A stretch of DNA of 58,217 nt, taken from NCBI RefSeq assembly GCF_025950235.1, contig NZ_JAPDDT010000025.1, forward strand, positions 1-58,217. Reading direction: 5' to 3'. A program made the translations under genes and the position numbers. Position 1 is the first letter of the stretch. Each line of letters starts with the position of its first letter. The DNA is from Luteolibacter arcticus (GTDB lineage: Bacteria; Verrucomicrobiota; Verrucomicrobiia; Verrucomicrobiales; Akkermansiaceae). The notes below the pieces were generated by a model. It saw only the letters and a program-made list of their open reading frames with translations. It made no database searches and had not been told where the DNA came from. Below are positions 10,201 through 19,590 of this stretch, piece by piece.

Positions 10201-12173
10201 ACCCGACCAGCTACCGCCCGGGCTATGCCTTCACGGTGAATGCCAACGACGTGACCCTGACGATGGCGAAGAAGTCGCTCGAGTGGACCGGCAGCCAGGA
10301 CGCGACGTGGGAAAACGACATGCTCGCCAACTTCCGCGACACCACGACCCTGGCGGACGAGAAGTTCTTCACCGCGGACGACGTGCTGTTCGGCAACCTG
10401 CCGGCGACCGATCCGACCGTCACCGTGATCGGGACGGTCGCGCCATCGAGTTTCACCTTCAACTCCACCTTGAACTACACGATCGAGGGCGGTGCCATCA
10501 CCGGACCCGGCGGGCTCACCAAGGAGGGCAGCGGCACCGCCACGCTCTCCGGTCCTAACACCTTCACCGGTGCCATTGCCGTGAACACGGGCACGCTTGT
10601 CTTCAAGGCCCCGGCCAATGCCGCGTGGACGATGCCGACCGGAGCCAAGACCATCGCCAGCGGTGCCGTGATGCAGATCGATTTCACGCCGCAGACGACC
10701 CTGCATCTGCAGACGAACCCCGGCTCCACCGCGATCAGCGCCGGCGCTGTGCTCGATCTCTACAGCACGGCGTACAACGTCAATTCCTACCATCTCCTCA
10801 ACGGCGGCTGGACGGCGACCGGCACCGGCACCATTCGCATCAGCGGGGGCGGTGCGGTCGCGTGCTGGACGGGCGGGAACAATGCGCTGGCGGGGTTCAC
10901 GGGCCTGCTCGACATCCAGAACGGCCAGTTCGCCGTCAATGTGGACAACGCGACGACGCTGGGCGGAACGCTGGACGTCAACGTCACCGCGACCGGCAAG
11001 CTCGACATGCGCTCCGGTCACTTCACCGTCGACTCGCTGGATGGGGCGGCTGGCAGTGAGATCATCAAGTCGCACAATACCGCCGTGACCCTGACCGTGG
11101 GGAATAACAGCGGCTCGGGTGCCTTCGCCGGCAACCTGTCCAACGCGACCGGCACCATCGGCCTGACCAAGGTCGGCACCGGTACCCAGACGTTGTCCGG
11201 CACCAATACCCACACCGGCCCCACCACCGTCAATGGCGGCACGCTCGCCCTCACCGGCGGCGCGGCGATCGCGGATACTGGTGCGGTCGTGCTGGCCGAT
11301 GCCGCGGGCGCCCAGGTGGTGCTCAATGCCAGCGAAGCCATCGGCTCGCTGGCGGGTGGCGGCGCCACCGGCGGCACCGTGAACTTGCAAGCGAACACGC
11401 TGACGGTTGGCAATGCCAGCAACACGGCCTTCGCCGGCAGCCTGTCCGGCAGCGGCGGGCTGACCAAGGTGGGTGCCGGCACCCTCACCCTGAGCGGGGC
11501 GAACAGCTACGCGGGCAACACCGCGGTCAACGCCGGCGTCTTGTCGGTGGCCAGCGCCTTCTTCGGCGACGCCTCCACCGTGACGGTGCTCACCGGCGCG
11601 GTGCTCAACCTCAACACGGGCACCGACGACACCGTGGGCACACTGATCCTCGGCGAAACCACGGTCCCGGGAGGCACCTACAATGCCAGCCATCCGACCT
11701 ACGGCAGCTACTTCACCGGCAGCGGCAGCCTGGTGGTCGAGGGCAATGCCTACGACTCGTGGGCTGCGACCAAGGGACTCACCGCGCTCAACAAGGGCTC
11801 CGCGGTGGATGCCGACTTCGACGGCGTGAGCAACCTGCTCGAGTACTACCTCGACGGCAATCCGCTCGCCTCGGACCACTCGATCCTGCCGGCCGTGACC
11901 CGCGACGCCACCCATCTGATCCTCACCTTCAAGCGCCGCGACGACGCGAGAGCGGATGTGAGCGCCCAGGTCGTCGAGTATGGCACGAACCTCACGGCAT
12001 GGCCGCTGAGCGCGGTGCTGGGGACCGCACCCGGCACGACGACCGACGGCAATGGCGTGGTCGTGACGGTGGCGGAAAACGGCAGCAATCCGGACGACAT
12101 CATGGTGAAGATCCCACGGACTCCGCACGGTGCGGGTGGCAAACTCTTCGCTCGTCTCAAGGTGACCGAGTGA
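7260..12173 (+). CDS. autotransporter-associated beta-strand repeat protein (copy 1)
   Basis: A 1637-residue exported protein. The signal peptide (ATLLTTSLGMALASHG) is followed by a WSGASG...WAD..NW opening typical of the family. At least eight beta-strand repeats follow, of the form LTKxGxGTxTLSGxNxYTG and TTVNGGTLxLxG, built mostly of Gly, Thr, Ser and Asn. The repeats should stack into a beta-solenoid. The last ~140 residues are a separate tail starting YDSW, with a Ca-binding-like DADFDGVSNLLEYYLDG and a two-sheet end. There is no PEP-CTERM signal and no outer-membrane barrel. The tail is almost identical to that of the next gene. Likely a secreted or surface protein; its partner is unknown. 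Confidence 0.9.
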   Translation: MQNRYFPVASRATLLTTSLGMALASHGAVTPINWSGASGVDPTAWADTGNWTGGAAPANDLVTDLAVFELADFTGKQPNAGTRSVAGVQIGSGAATGALTLSGAQVTLGASGIDMKANAAAATISAAVVLGAAQTWANESANALTISAPTSGAFALAKGGSGRIILTGANTRSGTTTLSGGTLQVGSNAANAPIGSGTYDIGAGSTLRIEYATTNTAATNLGSLPWANFSGGGTLNIATNGAFDYISNATALPAGFTGTLQIDGGRVQAAPSTGGLGSTSTIVVKSGGQFGMWEGGTFSQNFTIAGAGYGEGGYEAALRLSNDAATNVTLNGTITLAGDATIGARSTGVATISNPIGQSTASNLTVGTGFLNGTVIFQAVNTYTGNTIVRNGVLSLNGSAPTVLGNLQMIGGDGTYLRTQQANQFAAGSVANFTSASGSWNRFEFFGKDQTFAGINTGTTTVQGGGIFQNSEANGAAGANATLTLNGSGNYVFNGHIRDWGSPNVGTHKVSLVKNGAGTQTLAGSVVTYSGTTSINNGTLELISTSGFKSATTVASGTTLKLGNNGNTGTGTGFTVDLSNGATLVHDGQSASHFWTIGGATTNTGTTTVNQSSIAAGLLDKGLFFDGGLKGSGTVTINATNAGNGVVFRNNNTSFSGTLIVNGIADATVNLGSGIGVGGCTTGLQNADIQLNGTMELLNQGVSWAGSASGAFQMGALSGSGVMVGNYTTGGNTTVTIGKTNNSGSYSGVIANGTGNTVHLVKDGSGTQTLSGTNSYTGNTTVNGGTLSLSGGSSLSDTGNLTLANTAGVQVVFNDSETTGALAGGGVTGGDVNLQDNTLTLAGDANTTFSGVISGTDGALAKTGTGTLTLAGASTYTGATTIDAGRLNLTGALPNSSLTVADGAFVGGEGSAAAMTLGSSVGVDIVTSPATAEVLTANGPLSVTGTTLVDFSGPMPTPAFKVLQFGSNANGFTAANFDLVDPTSYRPGYAFTVNANDVTLTMAKKSLEWTGSQDATWENDMLANFRDTTTLADEKFFTADDVLFGNLPATDPTVTVIGTVAPSSFTFNSTLNYTIEGGAITGPGGLTKEGSGTATLSGPNTFTGAIAVNTGTLVFKAPANAAWTMPTGAKTIASGAVMQIDFTPQTTLHLQTNPGSTAISAGAVLDLYSTAYNVNSYHLLNGGWTATGTGTIRISGGGAVACWTGGNNALAGFTGLLDIQNGQFAVNVDNATTLGGTLDVNVTATGKLDMRSGHFTVDSLDGAAGSEIIKSHNTAVTLTVGNNSGSGAFAGNLSNATGTIGLTKVGTGTQTLSGTNTHTGPTTVNGGTLALTGGAAIADTGAVVLADAAGAQVVLNASEAIGSLAGGGATGGTVNLQANTLTVGNASNTAFAGSLSGSGGLTKVGAGTLTLSGANSYAGNTAVNAGVLSVASAFFGDASTVTVLTGAVLNLNTGTDDTVGTLILGETTVPGGTYNASHPTYGSYFTGSGSLVVEGNAYDSWAATKGLTALNKGSAVDADFDGVSNLLEYYLDGNPLASDHSILPAVTRDATHLILTFKRRDDARADVSAQVVEYGTNLTAWPLSAVLGTAPGTTTDGNGVVVTVAENGSNPDDIMVKIPRTPHGAGGKLFARLKVTE

Positions 12174-12202
12174 TCCTCTTCGTTCCGACGAATGCAATTC
12201 AG

Positions 12203-12234
12203 GGTGGCCGGCGGGATTCCGTCGGCCGCCTTTT
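12203..12234 (+). terminator. rho-independent terminator after copy 1
   Basis: A GC-rich stem (GGTGGCCGGCGG pairing with CCGTCGGCCGCC, with G-U pairs) is followed directly by TTTT. The element starts 30 bases after the stop codon. The same structure, slightly changed, follows the paralogue at 17043-17075. Confidence 0.75.
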
Positions 12235-12281
12235 AGAGTAAGCCCGATCGCCCTCACCGCCAAGCGCTGGCGCTTCCGGCA

Positions 12282-12329
12282 GTCAATCCAGTATCGGATT
12301 AATAGCAACGGAATACCAGAAACTCCCGG
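12282..12329 (+). promoter_or_regulatory. conserved upstream block, second copy
   Basis: Matches 6836-6883 in sequence and order of words, but lies about 100 bp before the start codon at 12427, whereas the first copy lies about 380 bp before 7260. It probably carries the promoter or a regulator site shared by the two surface-protein genes. Confidence 0.45.
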
Positions 12330-12426
12330 AAGGACCGGGTAGAATGGAGAGTTCTCGCGCTGCCCTGTCGCCACCGACGGACCGTTTCCAAAGACAAAAG
12401 CCCACTCCCCGATCCTCCTAAGTTCC

Positions 12427-15400
12427 ATGCAAATCCCATCGCTCCCGTTTCTAGCCTCTTCCCGCACGACCCTTCTCACCACCAGCCTCGGCATGGCCTT
12501 GGCCGGTCACGCCGCCGCCGCGCCCATCACGTGGTCCGGTGCTTCCGGCGTCGATACCACCGCGTGGGCCGATGGCACCAACTGGGCCGGCAGTGTCGCC
12601 CCCGCCGACGATGCCACCACGGACCTCGCCATTTTCGCGCTGGCTGACTTCACCGGCAAGCAGCCGAACTCGGGCACCCGCTCGGTCACCGGCATCCAGA
12701 TCGGCACCGGCGTGGCCACCGGTGCGCTCACGCTCAGCGGCAGCCAGCTCACGCTGGGAGCCTCGGGCATTGATATGAAAGCCCTGGCGGGCGCTTCGAC
12801 CATTTCCGCTCCCGTCGTGCTGGGTGCCAATCAAACGTGGGCGAGCGCTTCCGCCAACAACCTCACCATCTCCGGTGTCATCAGCGGCACGGCCAACCTG
12901 ACCCGCAGCGGTACCGGCATCGTCCGCTTCGAGGGCACCGCGAGCAACACCTTCACCGGCGAGCTCAACATCAGCACCCTGGGCGGCACCGGCAACATCG
13001 CCAATACCACCACCTATTTCGGCAAGACCGGCGGCGCGCTGGCCGTGCCCGCCAATACGGTGGTCACCTTTGGCAGGGGCACCACGGGCCAAGGCAACCT
13101 GGTGATGTCGGCTTCCGACCAGTTCGGCAGCGGTGTCGAACTGAAATACCTCAATGCGAACGCGCAATGGGCGCGTCTCGACCTGCGCGGCACCAGCCAG
13201 ACTCTGGCGGGCCTGAGTGCGGGTGCGGTGGCGAACACCAACCAATCAGGCGCCATCGTCCAGAACCGCAGCGTGGGCAACGGCACCGCCAGCTCCCACG
13301 GCCCGGCCACGCTGACGCTTACCGGCAGCGCGGACTACGTGTTCTACGGCTACGCGCGCAGTGTGGACGGCGGCACGGTCGGCACCGACACCCTGGCGCT
13401 GACCAAGACCGGCAGCGGCAAGCAGACGCTGGTGGGCAACCAGATCACCTATACCGGGGCCACCACGGTCAGCGGCGGCACCCTGGCTTTCGCCAAGACC
13501 AGCGCGCTCAATACCTCGATCACCAATAACGCGGTGGTCGAAATCAATTCCATCACCGGCGATGACTGGATCCTCGGTGCCAGCAACACGCTTTCCGGCG
13601 CGGGCACATGGAGAAAAACCGGCGCGGGAAGGGCGACCTTCAACAGCGCCACGCTGACCACGAGCGGCAAGTTCGAGATCCAAGCGGGCAGCCTCCGCAA
13701 CAACAGCAACGCGGGCAACTGGAGCGGCAGCACCGCCGACATGGACATCAGCAGCGGAGCCATCCTCGATCTGTTCGCGGATGCCATCCATGTCGATGAA
13801 CTGACCGGTGACGGCATCGTTCAAAATGGATTTGGCAATACCGCCCCCAACCAGTCCGGCGCGTCGGCTTTCATCGAAAAGCTCGTCGTGGGAGTCGCCA
13901 ATGGGAGTTCCACGTTCTCCGGAGTCATTCGCAACAATGCCGCAGGAACTGCGCCTGCCAGCGGCACCGCGGGCGGCGGAGTCCAACTCGAAAAGGTTGG
14001 CACCGGCAGCCTGACCTTGACGGGAACGAACACCTATACCGGCCTTACTTCGGTGAACGCCGGGCAGTTGATCCTGGACTACGGCGCGAGCACCGATGTC
14101 CTCGCCCCGACCACTCCGCTGCGGATGCAAGGAGGCGAGCTGGTGTTTCTAAATCTGGGGTCTAACAGCCCCATCTTCCCTTCGACCACGGTTGCGTCCG
14201 GCGCGACCAATGAGATCACCCGCGGCAGCGGTTACATCAGCGGTGTCGTGGATCTGGGGACCCTGTCCGCCACCGGCGGATCGGTGGATGTTTCCGATAT
14301 TGCGGGAGCGCCGGGGTGGATCAAGGCCTCCGGCAATCCTTCGTCACCGGCCTTGCTCTACGGCACGGTCACGGCCAACGGCGGTGCGAGTCTGGTGGGG
14401 ACGGATGCGGATGGTTTCCTGATTCAGGCGGCCACCACGAACCGGAGTCGCGGCGGCGCGGCGACCGGGGGCGGCGTCCTGCGATTGGTCGGCACCGGCA
14501 CCGGCCCGAATACGCCTGGTGCTCCAGTCACGCTTGCCGCGGGAGCGGGAACCGTGACCGATGTCGAGGGCGTCTTGAATTCCTACACCGCTGCCACCGC
14601 GAGTCCGGACACCGGGATCGCCTTGAACATCGGGGCCACCAAGACCCTGCGCCTCGGCGCGGCCGGCTTCGTCTCGTCCTTCGCCGGGACCAGCCTCGCG
14701 ATCTCCAATGGAACCCTCACCGCCGGTGGTGCGGACAACACCGACGGCGTGATCACGGTCAACGCGGTCAACGACATCAGCATCGGTTCGACGATCTCGA
14801 ACAATGGCAGCGGCACGGTCGGCCTCACCAAAATCGGAGCCGGAACGCTGACGCTCACCGGCACCCACACCTATACCGGCACTACCACGCTGAGCGGTGG
14901 CACCTTGGATATCTCCGGGGCGAGTGGCATCCTGCCTGCCGGTGCGCCCGTGCATTTCAAGGGGGGAAGCCTCAGCATCGGATCGCAGAGCCCGACGCTC
15001 GCCTTGTCGGTGGCGGACGGGATTTCCGCAACGATCTCGGGCGCAGGGGTGGTCCTCCAGGGTGATGCCGACCTTAAGATCGGCGGCAGCGGCGCGGGCA
15101 ACCAAGCGCTCGATCTGAGCGGGCTCAGCTCGTTCACCTACAACGCTCCCACCCGCTTGCTGCAAGTCGGGCCCAGCGTGGCGGGAGTGACCGCGGCTAA
15201 CAAGAGCGGCACGCTCACCCTGCCTCCCTCGGCCACCATCACCACCGCCACCATCAACGTCGGCGGGGAAGATGGTAACGAACACAGTGCCGATCAGGCA
15301 CAGCCCAACGCCCAACTCTACATGGGAGCTTCCACGATCCTTAACGTGGACAATCTCAGGGTCGGGCAAGAAGGCGGCGTTCGTTCCACGCTTGCCTTCA

Positions 15401-17013
15401 AGAGTGGCACTGCCAATCCGGTCCTCACCATCCGGGGGGCTGCGGGCGGATCCAGCCGCGCCAACATCTCCGTCGGGAAGGCACACGACGTTTACACGGT
15501 GCCCTTCTCCACCATCGACCTCGTCACCGGAGTCACTGGCACGAGCACCCTGGACGCCATGGTGAACACCCTGGATGTCCACTTCGGGACGACGGGCAAC
15601 AACTCCGGCAGCACGTTCCTGATGGGGGCCGGCACGCTGGATGCCACCACCCTCCGCCTGGCCAACGTTTACGCCGGGACTCACAACAACACGATCACCG
15701 GCACGTTCACGACCGGCGGCGGCACGGTGAAGGCCAGCAGCCTGGTCTTCACCAATGACGCGGGCGGCAACGGCCAAGCGACGGGCGTCTTCAACCTCAA
15801 CTCCGGCTCCACGCTCAGGGCCGCCTCGGTGACGCCTGGGAACGGAGCTGGCAAGACGCTCAACTGGAACGACGGCACCATCGCCAACTACGATGGCTCC
15901 ACCGACCTGACGATCGCCTCCGGCATCACGATTGCCTTGGCGACCGCTGGCACGCACGCCTTCAACATCGAAACGGGCCGCACCGGCAGCGTCGCCAGCG
16001 TCCTGTCCAATGCGGCCGCCGCCACCGGCACGCTTGCCAAGACGGGAGCGGGCATCCTCACCCTCACCGGCGCGAGCACCTACAGCGGTACCACCACGGT
16101 GGACGGCGGCACCTTGCGCGCGAGCAACGCCACCGGCTCCGCCACCGGCACCGGCGCAGTCTCCATCAATACCACCGCCACCTTTGGTGGCACCGGTGCG
16201 GTGAGCGGCGCGGTCACCGTCAACTCCGGCGGCACCCTGGCTCCCGGCACTTCCATCGAGTCGCTGGCCACCGGCGAGCTGACCTTGGCCGCCGGCTCGA
16301 CCTTCGCCGTCGAGTACAGCTCCAGCGGCGCGCCGACCACCGACGTGGCCAATGTCACCGGCAATGTCACGCTCGCCGGCAGCCTGAGCCTGACCGACCT
16401 GGCCGCCGTGCCCATCGGGATCACGCTCGGGAACAAGCTGACGATCATCACCTACAGTGGCACCCTCACCGGCACCTTTGCCGGCCTGCCGGAAGGCGCG
16501 ACCGTCACCTCCGGGGCAAACGCCTTCATCGTCCGCTACGCCGATGGTAACGCGGTCACGCTGGAATCCACCAACGCGGTCGCAAACCCGTACGACTCGT
16601 GGGCTTCCTCCAAGGGACTCACCGCGCTCAACAAGGGCTCCGCGGTGGATGCCGACTTCGACGGCGCGAGCAACCTGCTCGAGTACTACCTCGACGGCAA
16701 TCCGCTCACCTCGGACAGCTCGATCCTGCCGGCCGTGACGCGCGACGCCACGCATCTGATCCTCACCTTCAAGCGCCGCGACGACGCGAGAGCCGATGTG
16801 AGCGCCCAGGTGGTGGAGTACGGCACGAACCTCACGGCATGGCCACTGAGCGCGGTGCTGGGGACCGCACCCGGCACGACGACGGACGGCAATGGCGTGA
16901 TCGTGACGGTGGCGGAGAACGGCAGCAATCCGGACGACATCACGGTGAAGATCCCACGGACTCCGCACGGCGCCGGCGGTAAACTCTTCGCTCGTCTCAA
17001 GGTGACCGAGTGA
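12427..17013 (+). CDS. autotransporter-associated beta-strand repeat protein (copy 2)
   Basis: A 1528-residue paralogue of the preceding gene. The signal peptide (TTLLTTSLGMALAGHAAAA) and the first ~150 residues are closely similar, including LADFTGKQPN and LTLGASGIDMKA. The centre differs: about six LTKxGxGTLTLTG-type repeats separated by long unrelated beta-rich spacers. The last ~140 residues again match copy 1 almost residue for residue. The protein should be exported and form an extended beta-solenoid. Similar ends around a divergent middle indicate duplication followed by recombination or gene conversion. The start ATG follows a short purine-poor leader, so translation strength is unclear. 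Confidence 0.9.
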   Translation: MQIPSLPFLASSRTTLLTTSLGMALAGHAAAAPITWSGASGVDTTAWADGTNWAGSVAPADDATTDLAIFALADFTGKQPNSGTRSVTGIQIGTGVATGALTLSGSQLTLGASGIDMKALAGASTISAPVVLGANQTWASASANNLTISGVISGTANLTRSGTGIVRFEGTASNTFTGELNISTLGGTGNIANTTTYFGKTGGALAVPANTVVTFGRGTTGQGNLVMSASDQFGSGVELKYLNANAQWARLDLRGTSQTLAGLSAGAVANTNQSGAIVQNRSVGNGTASSHGPATLTLTGSADYVFYGYARSVDGGTVGTDTLALTKTGSGKQTLVGNQITYTGATTVSGGTLAFAKTSALNTSITNNAVVEINSITGDDWILGASNTLSGAGTWRKTGAGRATFNSATLTTSGKFEIQAGSLRNNSNAGNWSGSTADMDISSGAILDLFADAIHVDELTGDGIVQNGFGNTAPNQSGASAFIEKLVVGVANGSSTFSGVIRNNAAGTAPASGTAGGGVQLEKVGTGSLTLTGTNTYTGLTSVNAGQLILDYGASTDVLAPTTPLRMQGGELVFLNLGSNSPIFPSTTVASGATNEITRGSGYISGVVDLGTLSATGGSVDVSDIAGAPGWIKASGNPSSPALLYGTVTANGGASLVGTDADGFLIQAATTNRSRGGAATGGGVLRLVGTGTGPNTPGAPVTLAAGAGTVTDVEGVLNSYTAATASPDTGIALNIGATKTLRLGAAGFVSSFAGTSLAISNGTLTAGGADNTDGVITVNAVNDISIGSTISNNGSGTVGLTKIGAGTLTLTGTHTYTGTTTLSGGTLDISGASGILPAGAPVHFKGGSLSIGSQSPTLALSVADGISATISGAGVVLQGDADLKIGGSGAGNQALDLSGLSSFTYNAPTRLLQVGPSVAGVTAANKSGTLTLPPSATITTATINVGGEDGNEHSADQAQPNAQLYMGASTILNVDNLRVGQEGGVRSTLAFKSGTANPVLTIRGAAGGSSRANISVGKAHDVYTVPFSTIDLVTGVTGTSTLDAMVNTLDVHFGTTGNNSGSTFLMGAGTLDATTLRLANVYAGTHNNTITGTFTTGGGTVKASSLVFTNDAGGNGQATGVFNLNSGSTLRAASVTPGNGAGKTLNWNDGTIANYDGSTDLTIASGITIALATAGTHAFNIETGRTGSVASVLSNAAAATGTLAKTGAGILTLTGASTYSGTTTVDGGTLRASNATGSATGTGAVSINTTATFGGTGAVSGAVTVNSGGTLAPGTSIESLATGELTLAAGSTFAVEYSSSGAPTTDVANVTGNVTLAGSLSLTDLAAVPIGITLGNKLTIITYSGTLTGTFAGLPEGATVTSGANAFIVRYADGNAVTLESTNAVANPYDSWASSKGLTALNKGSAVDADFDGASNLLEYYLDGNPLTSDSSILPAVTRDATHLILTFKRRDDARADVSAQVVEYGTNLTAWPLSAVLGTAPGTTTDGNGVIVTVAENGSNPDDITVKIPRTPHGAGGKLFARLKVTE

Positions 17014-17042
17014 TCCTCTTCGTTCCGACGAATGCAATCCAA

Positions 17043-17075
17043 GGTGGCCGGCGGGCTTTCGCTGGCCGCCTTTTT
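17043..17075 (+). terminator. rho-independent terminator after copy 2
   Basis: The stem GGTGGCCGGCG / CGCTGGCCGCC with a short loop is followed by TTTTT, in the same position relative to the stop as the terminator of copy 1. It separates the surface-protein gene from the GH20 gene. Confidence 0.8.
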
Positions 17076-17148
17076 CTGCAAAAATGTGGCAATAAAGTGA
17101 AAAAAGTGTGCAGTTAAACCCGATTCAGTGACCTTTTCCGTGATCCTC

Positions 17149-19590
17149 ATGCATCCGCTCCTCCGCCTGCTCGCTTGTGCCACGCTGCCGTCGCTGGCCT
17201 TGGCCGCCGCTCCTGACATCGTTCCTGCCGTTCGCTCGTGGACTCCAGCTGCGGGAACCCTCGATGCGGGTCATGCCACCGTCGAAATCGATCCGGCGCA
17301 CGCCGCCGCGCTCTCCGCGACGGCCGCGGTGATCCGTGAGGACCTCGCCGCACTCCAGGCTCCGGGCAAGGCGGCGGCAGGGAAGGGCACCGTCTTGTTC
17401 CTTACGCTCGGCGGCGATGCGGCCCGGCCGGAAGGCTACACCGTGGAAGTCGCGGATCGCATTACCATCCGCGGTGCCACGCCGGCCGGGGTCTTCCTCG
17501 GCTCGCGCAGTGTGCTGCAATTGCTGCGGCAGTCGCCGGAGCTGCCGAAGGGCACGATCAGCGATTGGCCGGACTACAAGGGCCGCATGCTGATGCTCGA
17601 TGTGGGCCGCAAGGCTTACCCGATGTCCGCGCTCAAGGACTTCATCCGCCTGATGGCCTGGTACAAGATGAATGAGCTGCACCTTCACCTGAGCGACGAG
17701 GCCTTCGGCGGGACCTATGCTGCCTTCCGCGTGGAGAGCAAGACGTTCCCGGGACTCGCGGCGAAGGACCTCCACTACACCGCGGCCGACATCCGCGAGT
17801 TGCAGGATTTCGCGAAGGCCCGCGGCATCGTCATCACGCCGGAGATCGACATGCCCGGCCACGCGCGCTGCTTCACGAACTACTGGCCGGAGATCACGCT
17901 GAAGGGCTACCCGGACTACATGGACGTCACGAATCCGAAGACGATCGAGGTGATGAAGAAGCTGCTGGATGAAATGATCCCGCTGTTCGATGCGCCGGAC
18001 TTCCACATCGGCACGGACGAGTATCGCGTCAGCGGCCCGCGCAAGGACGAGCTGCACGAGGGCTTCCGCCAGTTCATCAATACGATGAACGCGCATGTCC
18101 GCTCGCGCGGGAAGAATTGCCGGATCTGGTCGGGCTTCGAGCACATGGGCGGCACCACCCAGATCGATCCCACGGTGATCATCGACATGTGGGAGACGGA
18201 CGATGCGAAGGGCCAGATCGCGAAGGGCCACCCGATCATCAATTCCAACCACGGCCGCACCTACCTCGTGCCCGGCGCGCACTACTATGGCATTAGTAGA
18301 GCGGGGATCTATCAGGGCTGGGAGCCGTGGATGGTGAGCGGCGACATGGCCAAGAACCCGGCGAAGGACGATCCGAAGCTGCTCGGCGGCAAGCTCCACG
18401 TGTGGTTCGACCAGGGGCCGACCGGCTGGACGCTGACCGAGGTCGGCGAGGACACGCTGACGGGCATGCACGTCTTCTCCGAGAAGCTGTGGGGGACCAA
18501 GGGGTCGCCGGATTACAAGGCTTTCACCGAGCGTGCGGGCAAGACCTTGCCGGTGCCGGCGGTCACGCTGCTCGACCGCATCGCGGCTGGGAAGAATGGC
18601 GTGCTGCTCGACCTGCCGCGCGAGGTGAGCCTGAAGAACGAGTCGTCGGTGATCCCGCTGCCGCTGGCCAAGGCAGAGCGCGGCGACCTCGAGTCGCCGT
18701 GGACGCTGACCATGGAAGTCCGCCGCACGGCCGACACCAAGGGCCGCGGCGTCATCATCTCGTCCGACCTCGCCGAGATCTGCGCGAACTATACGCGCCA
18801 GGAAGAGATCACGGTCACCGATCCCAACGGCCAGAAGAGCAAGAAGAAGCTCGCCTTCCAAGGCATCTCCACCTTGCGCGCCGCCGGCACCCTGGAAGGG
18901 AATGGCACGCCGGGGAAATCCCGCGTCGCCCATGACACGGCGAAGTCGTCTAACAAGATGCTGCCGCTCAATGAATGGGTGACCCTCACGGTGGTCGGCG
19001 AGACCGGCCGCAACACGATGTGGCTGAATGGCGAGAAGATCGGTGAATCCGGAAACCAGCTTGTCTGTCCGCTGCGCCAGCTCGGCGGCGGGGCAGGGGA
19101 GTCCTTCGTCGGCAGCATCCGCAAGCTGCGGGTGATCAACCGCGTGCTCACCCCGAAGGAGATCGGCCGCGCCGCGGGACTCGACATTCCCGACAACCAA
19201 GCCGCGAAGGCCAAGGTCACGGCGACCGCCTCGGATACCGCCCATGCTTTCACTCCCGACCTGGCGACCGATGAAGACCCGAAGAGCCGCTGGTCATCCG
19301 GCCCTACCCAGGCACCGCAGTCGCTGGCGATCGACCTCGGCCGTAGCGCCACTTTCAACACCGTGGCGATCGATTGGGAAAGCGCGACGCCCGGCGAGTA
19401 TCACGTGGAGGTTTCGGCCGATGGCGAGAAGTGGAAGGACGTCTTCACCGGCAAGGCCGAGCCGGGCCGGACGACGGCGCGCTTCGCGAATGCCAGCGGC
19501 CGCCACGTCCGCATCGTGATGAGCAAGCCGACGACGCCCTGGGGCTACTCGATCCACGAGGTGGAAGTCCTTCACGCGAAGAAGCCGTGA
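17149..19590 (+). CDS. GH20 beta-N-acetylhexosaminidase, multidomain
   Basis: An 813-residue exported glycoside hydrolase. After the signal peptide (LLRLLACATLPSLALAAA) comes a GH20 N-terminal domain, then the catalytic barrel. The barrel carries MNELHLHLSDE, ITPEIDMPGHAR and FHIGTDEYR, whose Asp290-Glu291 are the substrate-assisted catalytic pair. Residues ~500-690 look like a LamG-type beta-sandwich and ~695-813 like an F5/8 type C (discoidin) carbohydrate-binding domain. It should release terminal GlcNAc/GalNAc from glycans outside the cytoplasm. The ATG at 17149 is preferred over a GTG seven codons upstream because the signal peptide then begins normally. GTGA overlap couples it to the next gene. 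Confidence 0.9.
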   Translation: MHPLLRLLACATLPSLALAAAPDIVPAVRSWTPAAGTLDAGHATVEIDPAHAAALSATAAVIREDLAALQAPGKAAAGKGTVLFLTLGGDAARPEGYTVEVADRITIRGATPAGVFLGSRSVLQLLRQSPELPKGTISDWPDYKGRMLMLDVGRKAYPMSALKDFIRLMAWYKMNELHLHLSDEAFGGTYAAFRVESKTFPGLAAKDLHYTAADIRELQDFAKARGIVITPEIDMPGHARCFTNYWPEITLKGYPDYMDVTNPKTIEVMKKLLDEMIPLFDAPDFHIGTDEYRVSGPRKDELHEGFRQFINTMNAHVRSRGKNCRIWSGFEHMGGTTQIDPTVIIDMWETDDAKGQIAKGHPIINSNHGRTYLVPGAHYYGISRAGIYQGWEPWMVSGDMAKNPAKDDPKLLGGKLHVWFDQGPTGWTLTEVGEDTLTGMHVFSEKLWGTKGSPDYKAFTERAGKTLPVPAVTLLDRIAAGKNGVLLDLPREVSLKNESSVIPLPLAKAERGDLESPWTLTMEVRRTADTKGRGVIISSDLAEICANYTRQEEITVTDPNGQKSKKKLAFQGISTLRAAGTLEGNGTPGKSRVAHDTAKSSNKMLPLNEWVTLTVVGETGRNTMWLNGEKIGESGNQLVCPLRQLGGGAGESFVGSIRKLRVINRVLTPKEIGRAAGLDIPDNQAAKAKVTATASDTAHAFTPDLATDEDPKSRWSSGPTQAPQSLAIDLGRSATFNTVAIDWESATPGEYHVEVSADGEKWKDVFTGKAEPGRTTARFANASGRHVRIVMSKPTTPWGYSIHEVEVLHAKKP

